Positions 9,384-18,063 of a stretch of 64,000 nt of DNA are shown piece after piece (position 1 is the first letter of the stretch; each line of letters starts with the position of its first letter). The stretch lies in the NCBI RefSeq assembly GCF_000526695.1, contig NZ_JAGO01000011.1, positions 248,001-312,000 of the forward strand. The letters are read 5' to 3'. The stretch comes from Carnimonas nigrificans ATCC BAA-78 (GTDB lineage Bacteria > Pseudomonadota > Gammaproteobacteria > Pseudomonadales > Halomonadaceae). The translations under genes and the position numbers were made by a program. The notes under the pieces are model-generated. The model saw only the letters and a list, made by a program, of their open reading frames with translations, was not told the origin of the DNA and ran no database searches.

Positions 9384-9950
9384 TCAGGGGGCGTCGGTAA
9401 TGCCGAGGGTTTTCACGATACGGAGATAGAGGTAATTCTCCGGTACTTCGCCATTGAGCGAGCGCTTCAACTTCTCCAGAAAATCCCTGCCTGAATACTT
9501 GAGCAGGCGCGGCAGCTTGTAGGCGTCCAGATCAATGGCGACCAGCTCGCCATCCTTGACCAGAAAGTTCTTGGTATGCAGACCTCGGCAGTAGACGTGA
9601 TGGCGGTACAGCGTCACGATCAAATCGACATACTTCTGTTGCAGGTCAGGATTATCGGGCAGCAGTTCGCGTAGCTGAACGCCCTCTACATCGCGCATCT
9701 CCAGATAGTAGGGTCTGGCGACCAGCACTTCCGGTACTTTGATGCCCAGCAGGGTCAGACGCTGCGCTACCTTCAGGAAATTGGTGCCAGGGGCAGGGCG
9801 AATGCCGGTGATATAGCGAAAGCGATCAAACGCCTTGGGGGTGAAGGTTTTGATAAATACCTTGCGGGCACGATCGTAGTGCACGTCGGAATATTTGCCG
9901 CTTTGAATGAATTCGAGCTCTTGATTACTCACCTGACTCTCTGACTCCAT
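9384..9950 (-). CDS. Kinase-fold protein of the LPS-kinase (WaaP/InaA/YrbL-like) type
   Basis: A 188-residue protein that looks like a small protein-kinase-fold member. SGKYSDVHYDR resembles a degenerate glycine-rich loop, IKTF carries the candidate nucleotide-binding Lys, and LHTKNFLVKDGELVAIDLDAYK matches the catalytic HxxN plus D-x-D metal-binding region of the lipopolysaccharide core kinase and YrbL families. The substrate is unknown; LPS phosphorylation is only a family-based guess. It overlaps the end of the upstream oxidoreductase gene by 22 bases, so the two are probably one transcription unit. Confidence 0.65.
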   Translation of the reverse strand: MESESQVSNQELEFIQSGKYSDVHYDRARKVFIKTFTPKAFDRFRYITGIRPAPGTNFLKVAQRLTLLGIKVPEVLVARPYYLEMRDVEGVQLRELLPDNPDLQQKYVDLIVTLYRHHVYCRGLHTKNFLVKDGELVAIDLDAYKLPRLLKYSGRDFLEKLKRSLNGEVPENYLYLRIVKTLGITDAP

Positions 9951-11032
9951 GCATTCCGTTCATCATCGTTGAGCGCGAGGGGCAAACGCTTGCCGCTCAC
10001 GGCGGCCTGCTGCGCCGTTTCCAGCAGTACCATCAGCGTTGTTGCCTGTGTCGGCGATACAGGGTTTGCCGCCGTGCCTGCAATGGCGTCCCGCACGTCG
10101 GCATAATAGCGTGCCTGTGTGCCGCGCGGTGTCGCAAGGGCGGCTGGTTCGCCTTCACTCTGATAGTGAAGCAGGGGGTCATTATCGACACCAAAATGCT
10201 CATCAAGAGGTGACGCGCCCTCCTTGAGCTGATCCTCCTGCCCATCTGCGCCTCGTTTCAGCAGGCTGCCTGTGACGCCGTGAGCCATAAAGCGGGGGGT
10301 AGGCACGGCGCTTAACATGCTGGCGTGCAGCGTGACGGTCAGCGCTGGCTGCTGCTCTTGCGCGGGGTAGTGAAGAATCACTTGAGCCCAGTCATTCACC
10401 TGCGCCGCTGGGCGGTTGGTGGTGATGGTGGCCGATACCTCGGCAGGCGGGCCGAACAGCACCAGAGCCTGGTCGGCGAGATGGGGGCCGAGGTCGAACC
10501 ACAGCCCCGAGCCGGGCAACGCCTGCTCGCGCCAGCGGTCGCGCACCTGAGGGCGAAAGCGGTCGATGCGAGACTCGAACTCCACCACTTCGCCGATGAG
10601 GTTGTTTTCAAGCGCGCTGCGCATCGCCAGAAAATCGCTGTCCCAACGCCGGTTCTGGAAAACGGAGAGCAGCCGCTTGTGCTCTCTGGCAAGCCGTGCC
10701 AGTTCCCGGGCTTCAATGCTATCCAGAGTGAAGGGTTTATCGACCACTACGTGCTTGCCCGCTTCCAGCGCCGCTTTTGCCAGCGCAAAGTGGCTCTCGT
10801 TGGGCGAGGCAATTACCACGAGGTCAATGCCGTCACAGGTGGCAGCCTCAAGCGGTGAAGCGATGACCCGAGCCGTAGCGTCAAAGGGAGCGAGAGCCTC
10901 CTCTACCTTCTGCGGATGGCGCGACGCCACCACCTTCAGCTCCAGACCGGGGGTGGTGACCAGGTAGGGGGCATGGAATGTGCTGCCCACGAAACCGAAT
11001 CCGATCAATGCGACCGACAATGGCGCTGTCAT
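9929..11032 (-). CDS. Gfo/Idh/MocA-family NAD(P)-dependent oxidoreductase
   Basis: A 367-residue oxidoreductase with an N-terminal Rossmann fold (VALIGFGFVGSTFHAPYL, giving GxGxxG) and the family catalytic-site lysine in KHVVVDKPFTLD, the usual E-K-P here being D-K-P. It resembles YdgJ-like members, which act on sugars, inositols or related alcohols; the substrate cannot be deduced. ATG at 11032 is preceded by a GGAGG-like ribosome binding site (read on the minus strand). First gene of a probable two-gene unit with the kinase-fold protein. Confidence 0.85.
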   Translation of the reverse strand: MTAPLSVALIGFGFVGSTFHAPYLVTTPGLELKVVASRHPQKVEEALAPFDATARVIASPLEAATCDGIDLVVIASPNESHFALAKAALEAGKHVVVDKPFTLDSIEARELARLAREHKRLLSVFQNRRWDSDFLAMRSALENNLIGEVVEFESRIDRFRPQVRDRWREQALPGSGLWFDLGPHLADQALVLFGPPAEVSATITTNRPAAQVNDWAQVILHYPAQEQQPALTVTLHASMLSAVPTPRFMAHGVTGSLLKRGADGQEDQLKEGASPLDEHFGVDNDPLLHYQSEGEPAALATPRGTQARYYADVRDAIAGTAANPVSPTQATTLMVLLETAQQAAVSGKRLPLALNDDERNAWSQRVR

Positions 11033-11274
11033 CAGAACCTCCCTGAGTGCGAACGTAGGAAAGCGCCCAGTGTATCAAGGTTGCCAGCCCTGTGCGTTGA
11101 GGGGGCTTGCGCGGTATTGGCGGTGGTTACCGGTACGGTGGATAACGTGATAGAGACACCGCGACGTTCGCAGGGGCGCAGGGAGGTGCGATACTGTGAC
11201 GCATCACGTCATGATGCACGCTGCATCGGAGATACTCACGTTCCAGCATGATCAAAATGGAGGGAAGGGGAATC

Positions 11275-11526
11275 ATGGCAACTGTGGATCAAACGCCGTT
11301 AGAGGCGGACAAGATGGTCGATGCGCGAGGTCTGGCCTGTCCGCTGCCGCTGCTGAAAGCCAAGCAGGCACTCGCGGCCATGGAAGCGGGGCAGCGTCTT
11401 GAACTGTGGGCGAGCGATCCTGGTTCGTGGGAAGATATCGCCAGTTTCGCCACGCTCTCCGCCCACCAGCTCGCGCTTAGAGAAAAACTGGAAGGCGATT
11501 ATCACTATATTCTGGTGCGCGGTTAG
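11275..11526 (+). CDS. TusA-family sulfurtransferase-like protein
   Basis: An 83-residue SirA/TusA/YedF-like protein. The conserved motif ARGLACPLPLLKAK includes the Cys-Pro that carries persulfide in TusA. ATG 11275 has AGGGAAGGGG just upstream and is preferred to an in-frame ATG at 11248. It stands alone rather than with a tus operon, so it may be a TusA paralogue delivering sulfur to something other than tRNA thiolation. It is convergent with the bcp gene, with only 7 bases between them. Confidence 0.85.
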   Translation: MATVDQTPLEADKMVDARGLACPLPLLKAKQALAAMEAGQRLELWASDPGSWEDIASFATLSAHQLALREKLEGDYHYILVRG

Positions 11527-11533
11527 CGCGTTT

Positions 11534-12025
11534 TCATGAGTGGGCGGCAAGTTGCTGAGCGGCTGTCAGCACCTCTTCTACGTGCCCCTTGACCTTCACC
11601 TTGCGCCACTCTTGTGCCAGTTTGCCTTCGGCATCAATCAGGAAGGTGCTGCGTTCGATGCCGTAGTGCTCCTTTCCGTAGAGCTTTTTCAGCTTGATAA
11701 CGTCGAAGGCACGGCACAGCGTTTCGTCTTCGTCGCTGATAAGTTCGAAGGGAAACTGCTGCTTGGCCTTGAAGTTCTGATGGCGCTTGAGGGTGTCCCG
11801 CGATACGCCGAGAATCGAGGTATTGGCAGCGCTGAATTGGTCATGGAGCGCAGCAAAATCCAATCCTTCCGTGGTGCAGCCCGGGGTTGAATCCTTCGGA
11901 TAAAAGTAGATCACCAGCTGTTTACCGGTAAAATCGGAGAGCCGCACGGTCGCCGGATCGGATGAATCTCCGTGGGTGGCAGTGGCGGTAAAATCGTCGA
12001 TGGGGCGGTGCAGGCTAACGCTCAT
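11534..12025 (-). CDS. bcp: Peroxiredoxin of the Bcp/PrxQ type
   Basis: A 163-residue thioredoxin-fold peroxidase that reduces hydrogen and organic peroxides. The peroxidatic cysteine is C50 in STPGCTTEG. The classical PrxQ resolving cysteine five residues later is absent (Leu55), and the only other Cys is C104 (ETLCRAF). It is therefore either a one-Cys enzyme or one with an alternative resolving residue. Divergent from dapA across a 230-base gap, as often seen in gammaproteobacteria (bcp next to dapA). Confidence 0.92.
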   Translation of the reverse strand: MSVSLHRPIDDFTATATHGDSSDPATVRLSDFTGKQLVIYFYPKDSTPGCTTEGLDFAALHDQFSAANTSILGVSRDTLKRHQNFKAKQQFPFELISDEDETLCRAFDVIKLKKLYGKEHYGIERSTFLIDAEGKLAQEWRKVKVKGHVEEVLTAAQQLAAHS

Positions 12026-12256
12026 GAACGCTTTCCTTGGGAATCAAGTGAAGGGGAAGTGCAGCAACAGATCGGTTTACCTATAAAGGCTGCTGTACAG
12101 TCAACGCGCTCAACAGTACCATTTACCCTCAATACTAGTCAGCGCTCGGAATGCTTTGTGCATTAAAGGCGAGTACGGCTCCCCAAGGCCATACTTGCAA
12201 GTGGGCGTGCGCCGCACTACCGTTACCCAGCCGCGAAATAGGGAGTAGCTTTTTAC

Positions 12257-13135
12257 ATGATCACGGGCAGCATTGTTGCGCTGGCGACGCCGATGAACGA
12301 CGTCGGCGAAATAGAGTGGGAAGCGCTACGGCGATTGGTGGACTTTCATGTTGAGCAGGGCACTGAAGGCATCGTTGCTGCTGGCACTACCGGCGAGCCT
12401 TCTACAATGTCTTTCGATGAGCACGTCGAGGTGCTACGCGTTATCGTCGATCAAGTGAATGGGCGTATTCCTGTCATTGCCGGCACGGGGGCCAATGCCA
12501 CCTGGGAAGCGGTCAAGCTGACGAAGTGTGCGCAAGAGCTGGGCGCCGATTACTGTCTTTCGGTGGCGCCTTATTACAACCGTCCCACGCAGGAAGGCAT
12601 GTACCAGCATTTCAAGGCAGTAGCGGAAGTGGGGCTGCCCACCATCCTCTACAACGTGCCCAAGCGTACCGGCGTTGATATCGACAATGAGACGGTATTC
12701 CGCCTCGCTGAACTCGACAATATTGTTGGCCTGAAAGAAGCGACAGGCGACATGGCGCGTGCCGCTGTGCTGGTGGAGCACTTCAAGGGCGGCAATTTCG
12801 CACTCTATTCAGGCGATGACCCCACCGCATGTGACTTCATGACAGCGGGCGGTCAGGGCGTTATCTCGGTATCTGCCAACGTTATTCCGCGTCTGATGCA
12901 CGAAATGTGCGCAGCCGCCCTACAGGGCAATCCTGAGCGCGCGCGCGAAATTGATGCTCAAATGGCGCCCGTCAACGATGCAATGGGCGTTGAACCCAAT
13001 CCTATCCCGGTAAAATGGGCGCTTAACTATATGGGCCTGGCGGGCAAAGGCATCCGCCTTCCCTTGACCCGGCTTTCCGAGCAACACCACGCGGTGGTTG
13101 CAGAGTCCCTCGCCCTGGCCAAAGTGGTGAACTAA
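12257..13135 (+). CDS. dapA: 4-hydroxy-tetrahydrodipicolinate synthase
   Basis: Condenses pyruvate with aspartate semialdehyde in the first step committed to lysine and diaminopimelate synthesis. A 292-residue TIM barrel: [10 protein letters not shown], the catalytic Tyr in LYNVPKRT (about residue 132) and the Schiff-base Lys in GLKEATGD (about residue 160) are all present. A GGGAGTAG ribosome binding site precedes ATG 12257. The stop shares one base with the ATG of the following bamC gene, the conserved dapA-bamC arrangement also found in enterobacteria. Confidence 0.97.
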   Translation: MITGSIVALATPMNDVGEIEWEALRRLVDFHVEQGTEGIVAAGTTGEPSTMSFDEHVEVLRVIVDQVNGRIPVIAGTGANATWEAVKLTKCAQELGADYCLSVAPYYNRPTQEGMYQHFKAVAEVGLPTILYNVPKRTGVDIDNETVFRLAELDNIVGLKEATGDMARAAVLVEHFKGGNFALYSGDDPTACDFMTAGGQGVISVSANVIPRLMHEMCAAALQGNPERAREIDAQMAPVNDAMGVEPNPIPVKWALNYMGLAGKGIRLPLTRLSEQHHAVVAESLALAKVVN

Positions 13136-13701
13136 TGGTGCTGAAGTCTTTTGCTAGTCGCGGTCTATATGCCGCTCCCGCGTTTGCGCTGCTGCTGAGC
13201 GGCTGTAGTTTCTTCGGTGGTGGTGAGTACACCGATCGTAATTACGAGTATTACCATGCAGACATGACCTCACCGCTGGAGCTGCCGGCAACACGCGATA
13301 ACACTCAGTATCAGGATCTGATGCCGGTGCCCAATGCGGCGCAGGCTTTCGTAGCGCCAGAAGGCAAGTTCAAGGTGCCGCGTCCCAACACCCCGGGAGG
13401 CGAGCAGCCTGCTGCTGGTGGTACTGTGCGCGACCAGGAGGCCAATGGCCAGCGCTGGCTGATTGTGCCGGGCACGCCCTCTCAGGTATGGCCGCGTCTG
13501 GTTGATTTTGCGCAAAACTCCAGCAATATCCAGGCACTTACCCCGGCTCAGGGCCAGATTGAAGCCGACGATTTCACTATCGCTGTGCGTCAGGGGCAGC
13601 GCCCCGGTACGACCGAGGTGTACTGCCTGACCAGAAACACCACTAACCAGCAGTGCGTTACTGATCTCCAGAGCACGCTCTCTTCCAGTTCTAATCAGTA
13701 G
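13135..13701 (+). CDS. bamC: Outer-membrane lipoprotein BamC (short form)
   Basis: Lipoprotein component of the BAM complex that inserts beta-barrel proteins into the outer membrane. The signal peptide ends in a lipobox (LLLSGC, lipidated Cys about 23). The unstructured N-terminal BamC signature follows, with YHADMTSPLELP. At 188 residues it is about half the length of the E. coli protein and seems to keep the N-terminal segment plus only one helix-grip domain. Translationally coupled to dapA (stop/start share a base), with the MBL-fold gene starting at its own stop. Confidence 0.88.
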   Translation: MVLKSFASRGLYAAPAFALLLSGCSFFGGGEYTDRNYEYYHADMTSPLELPATRDNTQYQDLMPVPNAAQAFVAPEGKFKVPRPNTPGGEQPAAGGTVRDQEANGQRWLIVPGTPSQVWPRLVDFAQNSSNIQALTPAQGQIEADDFTIAVRQGQRPGTTEVYCLTRNTTNQQCVTDLQSTLSSSSNQ

Positions 13702-14483
13702 TGCGATTTGCATCGTTAGGTAGCGGCAGCAAAGGCAACGCTACGCTTATCCAGAGTGATGAAGCTCTGGTGCTGGTCGATTGTGGATTTGGCATGCGCG
13801 ATGCGTTGTCGCGCATGGAGCGTCTGGGGGTTACTCCGACCGATATTGATGCGCTGGTCATGACCCATGAGCATGGCGATCATCTGCGCGGCGTCAAATC
13901 ACTGGCAAAACGCTTGAAGCTGCCGGTCCATTTGACGGCGGGTACCTGGATCGCCAGTCGTCTTGATGGTCTGGAAGGTATTCATCTGGTAACGCCAGAA
14001 CAGCGTTTCGAGATCAAGGATCTGGCGATCGACCCGGTCACCGTTCCTCACGACGCCCGTGAACCGGTGCAGTATCTGTTTGAAAGTGGCGGCAGTCGAC
14101 TCGGTGTGCTTACCGATATCGGGCATGTGAGCGAGCATGTATATCGGCGCTTTGCCGGTTGCGATGCCCTGATGCTTGAACTCAACCACGACCGCACGAT
14201 GCTGGCAGAAGGGCCTTACCCGCCGTCGCTCAAGCGTCGGGTTGGAGGGCGCTGGGGGCATCTCTCCAACTGTCAGGCGGTGGAGCTTCTCAAGCAGTGG
14301 GGCACCGATAACCTTCAGCAGGTTGTTGCTGCGCATCTGTCAGAAAAGAACAACCTGCCCGAGCGTGCTCACGAAGCCCTGGCGCCGCTGTTCGACCACG
14401 ACAGCCGCCGCTTCAAGGTGGCCGATCAATGGCTTGGTGTGGAGTGGCAAACCCTTGAGCGCACGGCGGTGGCCGCACTTTAG
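13701..14483 (+). CDS. MBL-fold metallo-hydrolase (YycJ/WalJ-like)
   Basis: A 260-residue metallo-beta-lactamase-fold hydrolase. The start [10 protein letters not shown] and metal-binding THEHGDH (about residues 55-61) match the YycJ/WalJ subfamily, proposed to be exonucleases or phosphodiesterases. The start codon is GTG 13701, sharing one base with the bamC TAG stop; no better start is visible. It sits between bamC and purC, a placement conserved in related gammaproteobacteria. Confidence 0.88.
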   Translation: MRFASLGSGSKGNATLIQSDEALVLVDCGFGMRDALSRMERLGVTPTDIDALVMTHEHGDHLRGVKSLAKRLKLPVHLTAGTWIASRLDGLEGIHLVTPEQRFEIKDLAIDPVTVPHDAREPVQYLFESGGSRLGVLTDIGHVSEHVYRRFAGCDALMLELNHDRTMLAEGPYPPSLKRRVGGRWGHLSNCQAVELLKQWGTDNLQQVVAAHLSEKNNLPERAHEALAPLFDHDSRRFKVADQWLGVEWQTLERTAVAAL

Positions 14484-14541
14484 CCCCTGTGATATTACTT
14501 ACCGCGCTTTTGTCAGCAGAAGCGTTCCCGGAGAAGGTGCA

Positions 14542-15258
14542 ATGGAAAAACGCGACGAATTATATGCAGGCAAGGCGAAGTCAATTTTCGCCACCGACGA
14601 CGCTGATCTCTTGATCATGCATTTCCGTGATGACACCAGTGCCTTTGATGGCGAAAAGCTTGAGCAGCTTGAGCGCAAGGGGCTGGTTAACAACAAATTC
14701 AATGCCTTCATCATGTCACGGCTGCGCGATGCTGGCGTACCGGTACATTTCGAGCGTCTTTTGAACGATCAGGAGTCGTTGGTCAAACGCCTTGAGATGA
14801 TTCCCGTCGAATGTGTGGTGCGCAACTACGCTGCGGGCGGCTTGGTGCGTCGTCTGGGAGTAGAGGAAGGGCGCGAGCTGACACCGGCTACCTACGAACT
14901 GTTCCTGAAAAACGACGCGCTGCATGATCCGCTAATCAATGAATCGGTCTCCATTACGCTAGGCTATGCCACTGATCAGCAGCTGGCGGAGGCCAAGGCG
15001 CTCTCGTTCAAGGTTAACGAGGTGCTGACCGCCATCTTCCGTGAAGCGGGCATCCTGCTGGTCGACTATAAGCTTGAGTTCGGTGTACACAACGGCCAAC
15101 TGATGCTGGGGGATGAGTTCTCGCCCGATGGTGCCCGCCTGTGGGATGCTGAAACCCGCGAAAAACTCGATAAGGACCGCTTCCGTAAAGGGCTGGGCGG
15201 CGTGATCGAGGCTTATGAAGAGGTTGGACGTCGTATTGGGGTCAAGTTTGACGAATAA
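14542..15258 (+). CDS. purC: Phosphoribosylaminoimidazole-succinocarboxamide synthase
   Basis: ATP-dependent ligase joining CAIR and aspartate to give SAICAR in purine synthesis. A 238-residue protein with the normal bacterial PurC length and motifs [31 protein letters not shown] and [12 protein letters not shown] 14542 is preceded by GGAGAAGG at good spacing; upstream in-frame sequence lies inside the MBL gene and is not needed. Last gene of the dapA-bamC-MBL-purC run. Confidence 0.97.
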   Translation: MEKRDELYAGKAKSIFATDDADLLIMHFRDDTSAFDGEKLEQLERKGLVNNKFNAFIMSRLRDAGVPVHFERLLNDQESLVKRLEMIPVECVVRNYAAGGLVRRLGVEEGRELTPATYELFLKNDALHDPLINESVSITLGYATDQQLAEAKALSFKVNEVLTAIFREAGILLVDYKLEFGVHNGQLMLGDEFSPDGARLWDAETREKLDKDRFRKGLGGVIEAYEEVGRRIGVKFDE

Positions 15259-15590
15259 CGTCTGACGCTTTTATACGCCATGTTGAAAGGTCCGGGCCGG
15301 CTATAGCGGGTTCGGGTCTTTCTGATGTTAAAAGATGCAAGCCAGACCACGTTACGCCTACTGGTTCTCCCTTTTTCAGTAGTTATTCCTTCCATCCGAC
15401 GCAGCGCTTGGTGAATGAATATTGCCCGATCCGCGCAGCGCTGAGTGCACGTATTTCAATCCATGAAAATTAAGGAATTTTTAATATGGGTTGGGGTATT
15501 GTCATAAAATCGCGTAAAATGATTTTCGAACACTGTTTTATAATATGTAAATATCGTGGATATATAGTTGGTTGTCGCGAGTAAGTAATT
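15259..15590. other. AT-rich upstream region of the DUF535 gene
   Basis: About 330 bases without a gene. The second half (15460-15590) is conspicuously AT-rich compared with its neighbours. A consensus -10, TATAAT, lies at 15539-15544, about 50 bases before the next start, with no matching -35. This suggests an activator-dependent promoter. Confidence 0.5.
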
Positions 15591-16493
15591 ATGTCCCAAA
15601 AATCTCTCTTTAAAAGAAAGCGTCGTCAGCTCAAGCTGGCGATGCGTCGTTTTATGCTGGGTAGCGCCTATAGGGAATGGCAGAGCAAGCTGGCAAGCCA
15701 GCAGCCGATTGTGGAGCCGGCAAAATTCAATCGTGAGCTGGTGGATCGGCCGCTTTACCTCTATTGCCACAGGAAGTGGAGCAAACAGGCTCGCTTGGCA
15801 ATGGTGCGCGATCACTACGACTGGTACCTGGATTCAGAAAAAACGCAGCCACTGCGTCAGCAACTGGTCAAAAACCATCGCATCGAAGTGAATCGTGTGG
15901 AGCTGAAAGGCGGTGGTTACTACACCACGACGCTGGCACCGTCCTCCTTTCCTCGGGAAGGTGAACTGGCAATGTCTCTGAACGATGAGGAAGGGCGTCG
16001 CCTGTGCATGGTGATCTTCAGCATCCATCGCAGTAACGGCGTCATGACGCTGTCGATCGGTGGCCTGCAAGGAGCTGATCCGGTGCTGGGCAAGGATGCG
16101 ATCAAGGTGGCGGCGCGACAAATGTATGGCTTCCGTCCCAAGAACTTTGTGCTGTCGATGATCTATGCATTTGTTGATGTCTACGATATTGCGCAACTGC
16201 TCGCTATCAGCAACGCCGCACATATCAAGCACAAGCACATCAAATCGAGTTATGACGAGCTGTGGCAGGAGCTGGGCGGTGTTGCGCACTCTGACGGTTT
16301 CTATCAGCTACCGCGTCATGAGCTGGTCAAGGATATCGCCGATGTCAAAAGCAAGCATCGCAGAGAATACCGTCGTCGGCTAGCGCTGCGTGATGCGGCC
16401 ACCAGCGCCTTGCAGAATGCTCTGCTGGGGCGCCTTAGTGACGCTGACAATGTGCAGACCGCGACTTCGGCGGCGGCTCCTCATGGGATGTGA
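15591..16493 (+). CDS. VirK/YbjX family protein (DUF535)
   Basis: A 300-residue DUF535 protein. HRKWSKQARLAMVRDHYDWY and the YGFRPKNFVLSMIYAFVD region (quoted in parts: YGFRPK, MIYAF) are family features. Homologues include Salmonella/Shigella VirK and E. coli YbjX, linked to envelope modification and resistance to antimicrobial peptides; the biochemical activity is unknown. The N-terminus is very basic. Monocistronic, behind an AT-rich promoter region, and convergent with trmO 18 bases away. Start ATG 15591 fits the family; no strong ribosome binding site is visible. Confidence 0.82.
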   Translation: MSQKSLFKRKRRQLKLAMRRFMLGSAYREWQSKLASQQPIVEPAKFNRELVDRPLYLYCHRKWSKQARLAMVRDHYDWYLDSEKTQPLRQQLVKNHRIEVNRVELKGGGYYTTTLAPSSFPREGELAMSLNDEEGRRLCMVIFSIHRSNGVMTLSIGGLQGADPVLGKDAIKVAARQMYGFRPKNFVLSMIYAFVDVYDIAQLLAISNAAHIKHKHIKSSYDELWQELGGVAHSDGFYQLPRHELVKDIADVKSKHRREYRRRLALRDAATSALQNALLGRLSDADNVQTATSAAAPHGM

Positions 16494-16511
16494 TGGCTGA
16501 GCCGTAAGTGG

Positions 16512-17273
16512 CTAGCTGGCGTTTGCCGACGGCAGGCGGGTGATATCAAGCACTTCGACAGCAGGCGCGGCAATCGGGCGCTCTTCTCCTTCCTGATGAG
16601 GAGCTGTCAGGGCAATGATCCTGAAGCCGATATCATACTCCCCCAAACGAACAGCATAGCGCCGTTCGTTTTTTATCGAATGGTAAGCAGGGCGCGGGTC
16701 TTGTCCCAATACTTCAGTAATCAGCACTTCCAGCGTGGTAGGGTCAGGTTGCTGCGCCAGGGTTTGTCTGGCAGCTGCGCTAAAGGTGACCGGACAGAGG
16801 GAAGGCGGTGCGGGCGCAAAGCCAGCCCGAGCATCGGGAATGCTCTCACTCCAGGGAAGATAGGGTTTTATATCGACTACCGGGGTGCCATTGACCAGAT
16901 CGTGGCCGCGTATAAGTAGCTGCACCCCATGATCAACCTTCACTTCAAGCAGCTCGACCAGCGACAGCCCCAGGCGATTGGGGCGAAATGTGGCGCGTGA
17001 GGCGAAGACGCCAATCTTGCGATTTCCCCCCAAACGGGGCGGGCGAACCAGTGGACGCCACTGGCTGGGGTTCAGATGGAAGATAAAGGTGAGCCACAGA
17101 TGGCTGAAGTTTTCCAGCCCGCGCACCGCATCAGGATCAGCGAACTCTTCTCTCAGTGTGACCCGTGCCTGCGCCGATGGAGCAAGCCCCGGCTGGCGCG
17201 GAACGCCGAACTTATCGGGGTAACAGCCGTCAATAGTGGCGATCGGGGTAAGGCTGAAAGAGGTGCTGCACAT
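16512..17273 (-). CDS. trmO: tRNA (adenine(37)-N6)-methyltransferase TrmO
   Basis: SAM-dependent enzyme that methylates the N6-threonylcarbamoyladenosine at position 37 of certain tRNAs. The single-sheet TsaA/TrmO beta-barrel is seen through KFGVPRQPGL, FSHLWLTFIFHLN, GVFASRATFRPNRLGLS and DIKPYLPWS. 253 residues, with an extra C-terminal domain typical of the gammaproteobacterial form. Convergent with the DUF535 gene and transcribed alone. Confidence 0.92.
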   Translation of the reverse strand: MCSTSFSLTPIATIDGCYPDKFGVPRQPGLAPSAQARVTLREEFADPDAVRGLENFSHLWLTFIFHLNPSQWRPLVRPPRLGGNRKIGVFASRATFRPNRLGLSLVELLEVKVDHGVQLLIRGHDLVNGTPVVDIKPYLPWSESIPDARAGFAPAPPSLCPVTFSAAARQTLAQQPDPTTLEVLITEVLGQDPRPAYHSIKNERRYAVRLGEYDIGFRIIALTAPHQEGEERPIAAPAVEVLDITRLPSANAS

Positions 17274-17393
17274 TGCAAGGCAAACCTGTCATAAAAGGGC
17301 GGGTAGTGTAGCAGGCGCACGAGTGTTATCGCGATGGCGTAAGTTGATGTGAACCGGTAGGCTTTGTCTACCTGGCTATTGATGTAAAACGGA

Positions 17394-17918
17394 ATGCATT
17401 TTTCTATGGTTGATATAAACGCGCATGCCGCTCATGAAAAATCAGCTGCTTACCGTAAAGGTGATCAGTTTTTCAGTGAGCGGCGCGGTAACCTATGGTT
17501 GCTGGCGATTGGGCTGACGGTGCTGCTGGCCGGTATGGTAGTGGTTCTGCTCACCACCTACCACCAGCATGCGCTGCCTTCGGGGCTGCCCGTAGTGCTG
17601 GCGATGGGCGTGTGGGGAATGCTGCTGGTGTTCCATATTCACCGTCGTCGGCGCTGTTCGCCTGCGCTGCGTCTTGAAGCAGAACAGCTACGCTACATTG
17701 GCGGAAATCCGCTGGCCCCCAGCATGCAAACACTGCGCTATGCAGATATCGAAGGCATTGTGTCGAAATCGGTATCTTCGACGCTGCGCCTGCGGTTGAT
17801 CAGTGGCAAGTACCGCTCGATTCCGATAGGTATGCTGTCGCGCACAGAGCGAAAGCGCTTTCTGGAAGCGGTACGTGAGCGCCTTCCTACCGTGCCACGC
17901 AAGAAAACTGCCGCTTGA
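17394..17918 (+). CDS. Small membrane protein with PH-like (YcxB-type) C-terminal domain
   Basis: A 174-residue protein without a confident family. It has two close hydrophobic helices (about residues 37-58 and 63-80), then a short basic stretch (HIHRRRRC) and a soluble domain containing LRLEAEQLRYIGG, a tryptophan-free beta-rich segment and a C-terminal helix RTERKRFLEAVRERL. This layout resembles bacterial PH-like proteins such as YcxB. ATG 17406 (MVDINAH) is an alternative start four codons in. A basic tail (PRKKTAA) ends the protein. Function unknown. Confidence 0.6.
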   Translation: MHFSMVDINAHAAHEKSAAYRKGDQFFSERRGNLWLLAIGLTVLLAGMVVVLLTTYHQHALPSGLPVVLAMGVWGMLLVFHIHRRRRCSPALRLEAEQLRYIGGNPLAPSMQTLRYADIEGIVSKSVSSTLRLRLISGKYRSIPIGMLSRTERKRFLEAVRERLPTVPRKKTAA

Positions 17919-17986
17919 ATGTGACAGCGGGGCGATAACGCTACTTCTCTTTATCGGTGGATGAATAAGAGAGTGTGAAGAAAGAG

Positions 17987-18015
17987 AGCGGGCCAGCATT
18001 GATTGCTGGCCCGCT
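17987..18015. terminator. Bidirectional terminator between the PH-like gene and ddl
   Basis: AGCGGGCCAGCA (17987-17998) pairs perfectly with TGCTGGCCCGCT (18004-18015) around a 5-base loop. On the minus strand it is followed by CTCTTTCTTC, a fair U-tract, 50 bases after the ddl stop. On the plus strand the tail is weaker. Best read as the ddl terminator that also blocks read-through from the left. Confidence 0.8.
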
Positions 18016-18063
18016 GTCGTTGGAGCAGGAAGGCTGGACGCTCAACTCTGGTACGGAAGCGGC

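Noticed and set aside
15591-16493. The DUF535 region as part of a prophage or genomic island.
   Set aside because: No integrase, phage gene, tRNA target or direct repeat accompanies it; only the promoter is AT-rich.
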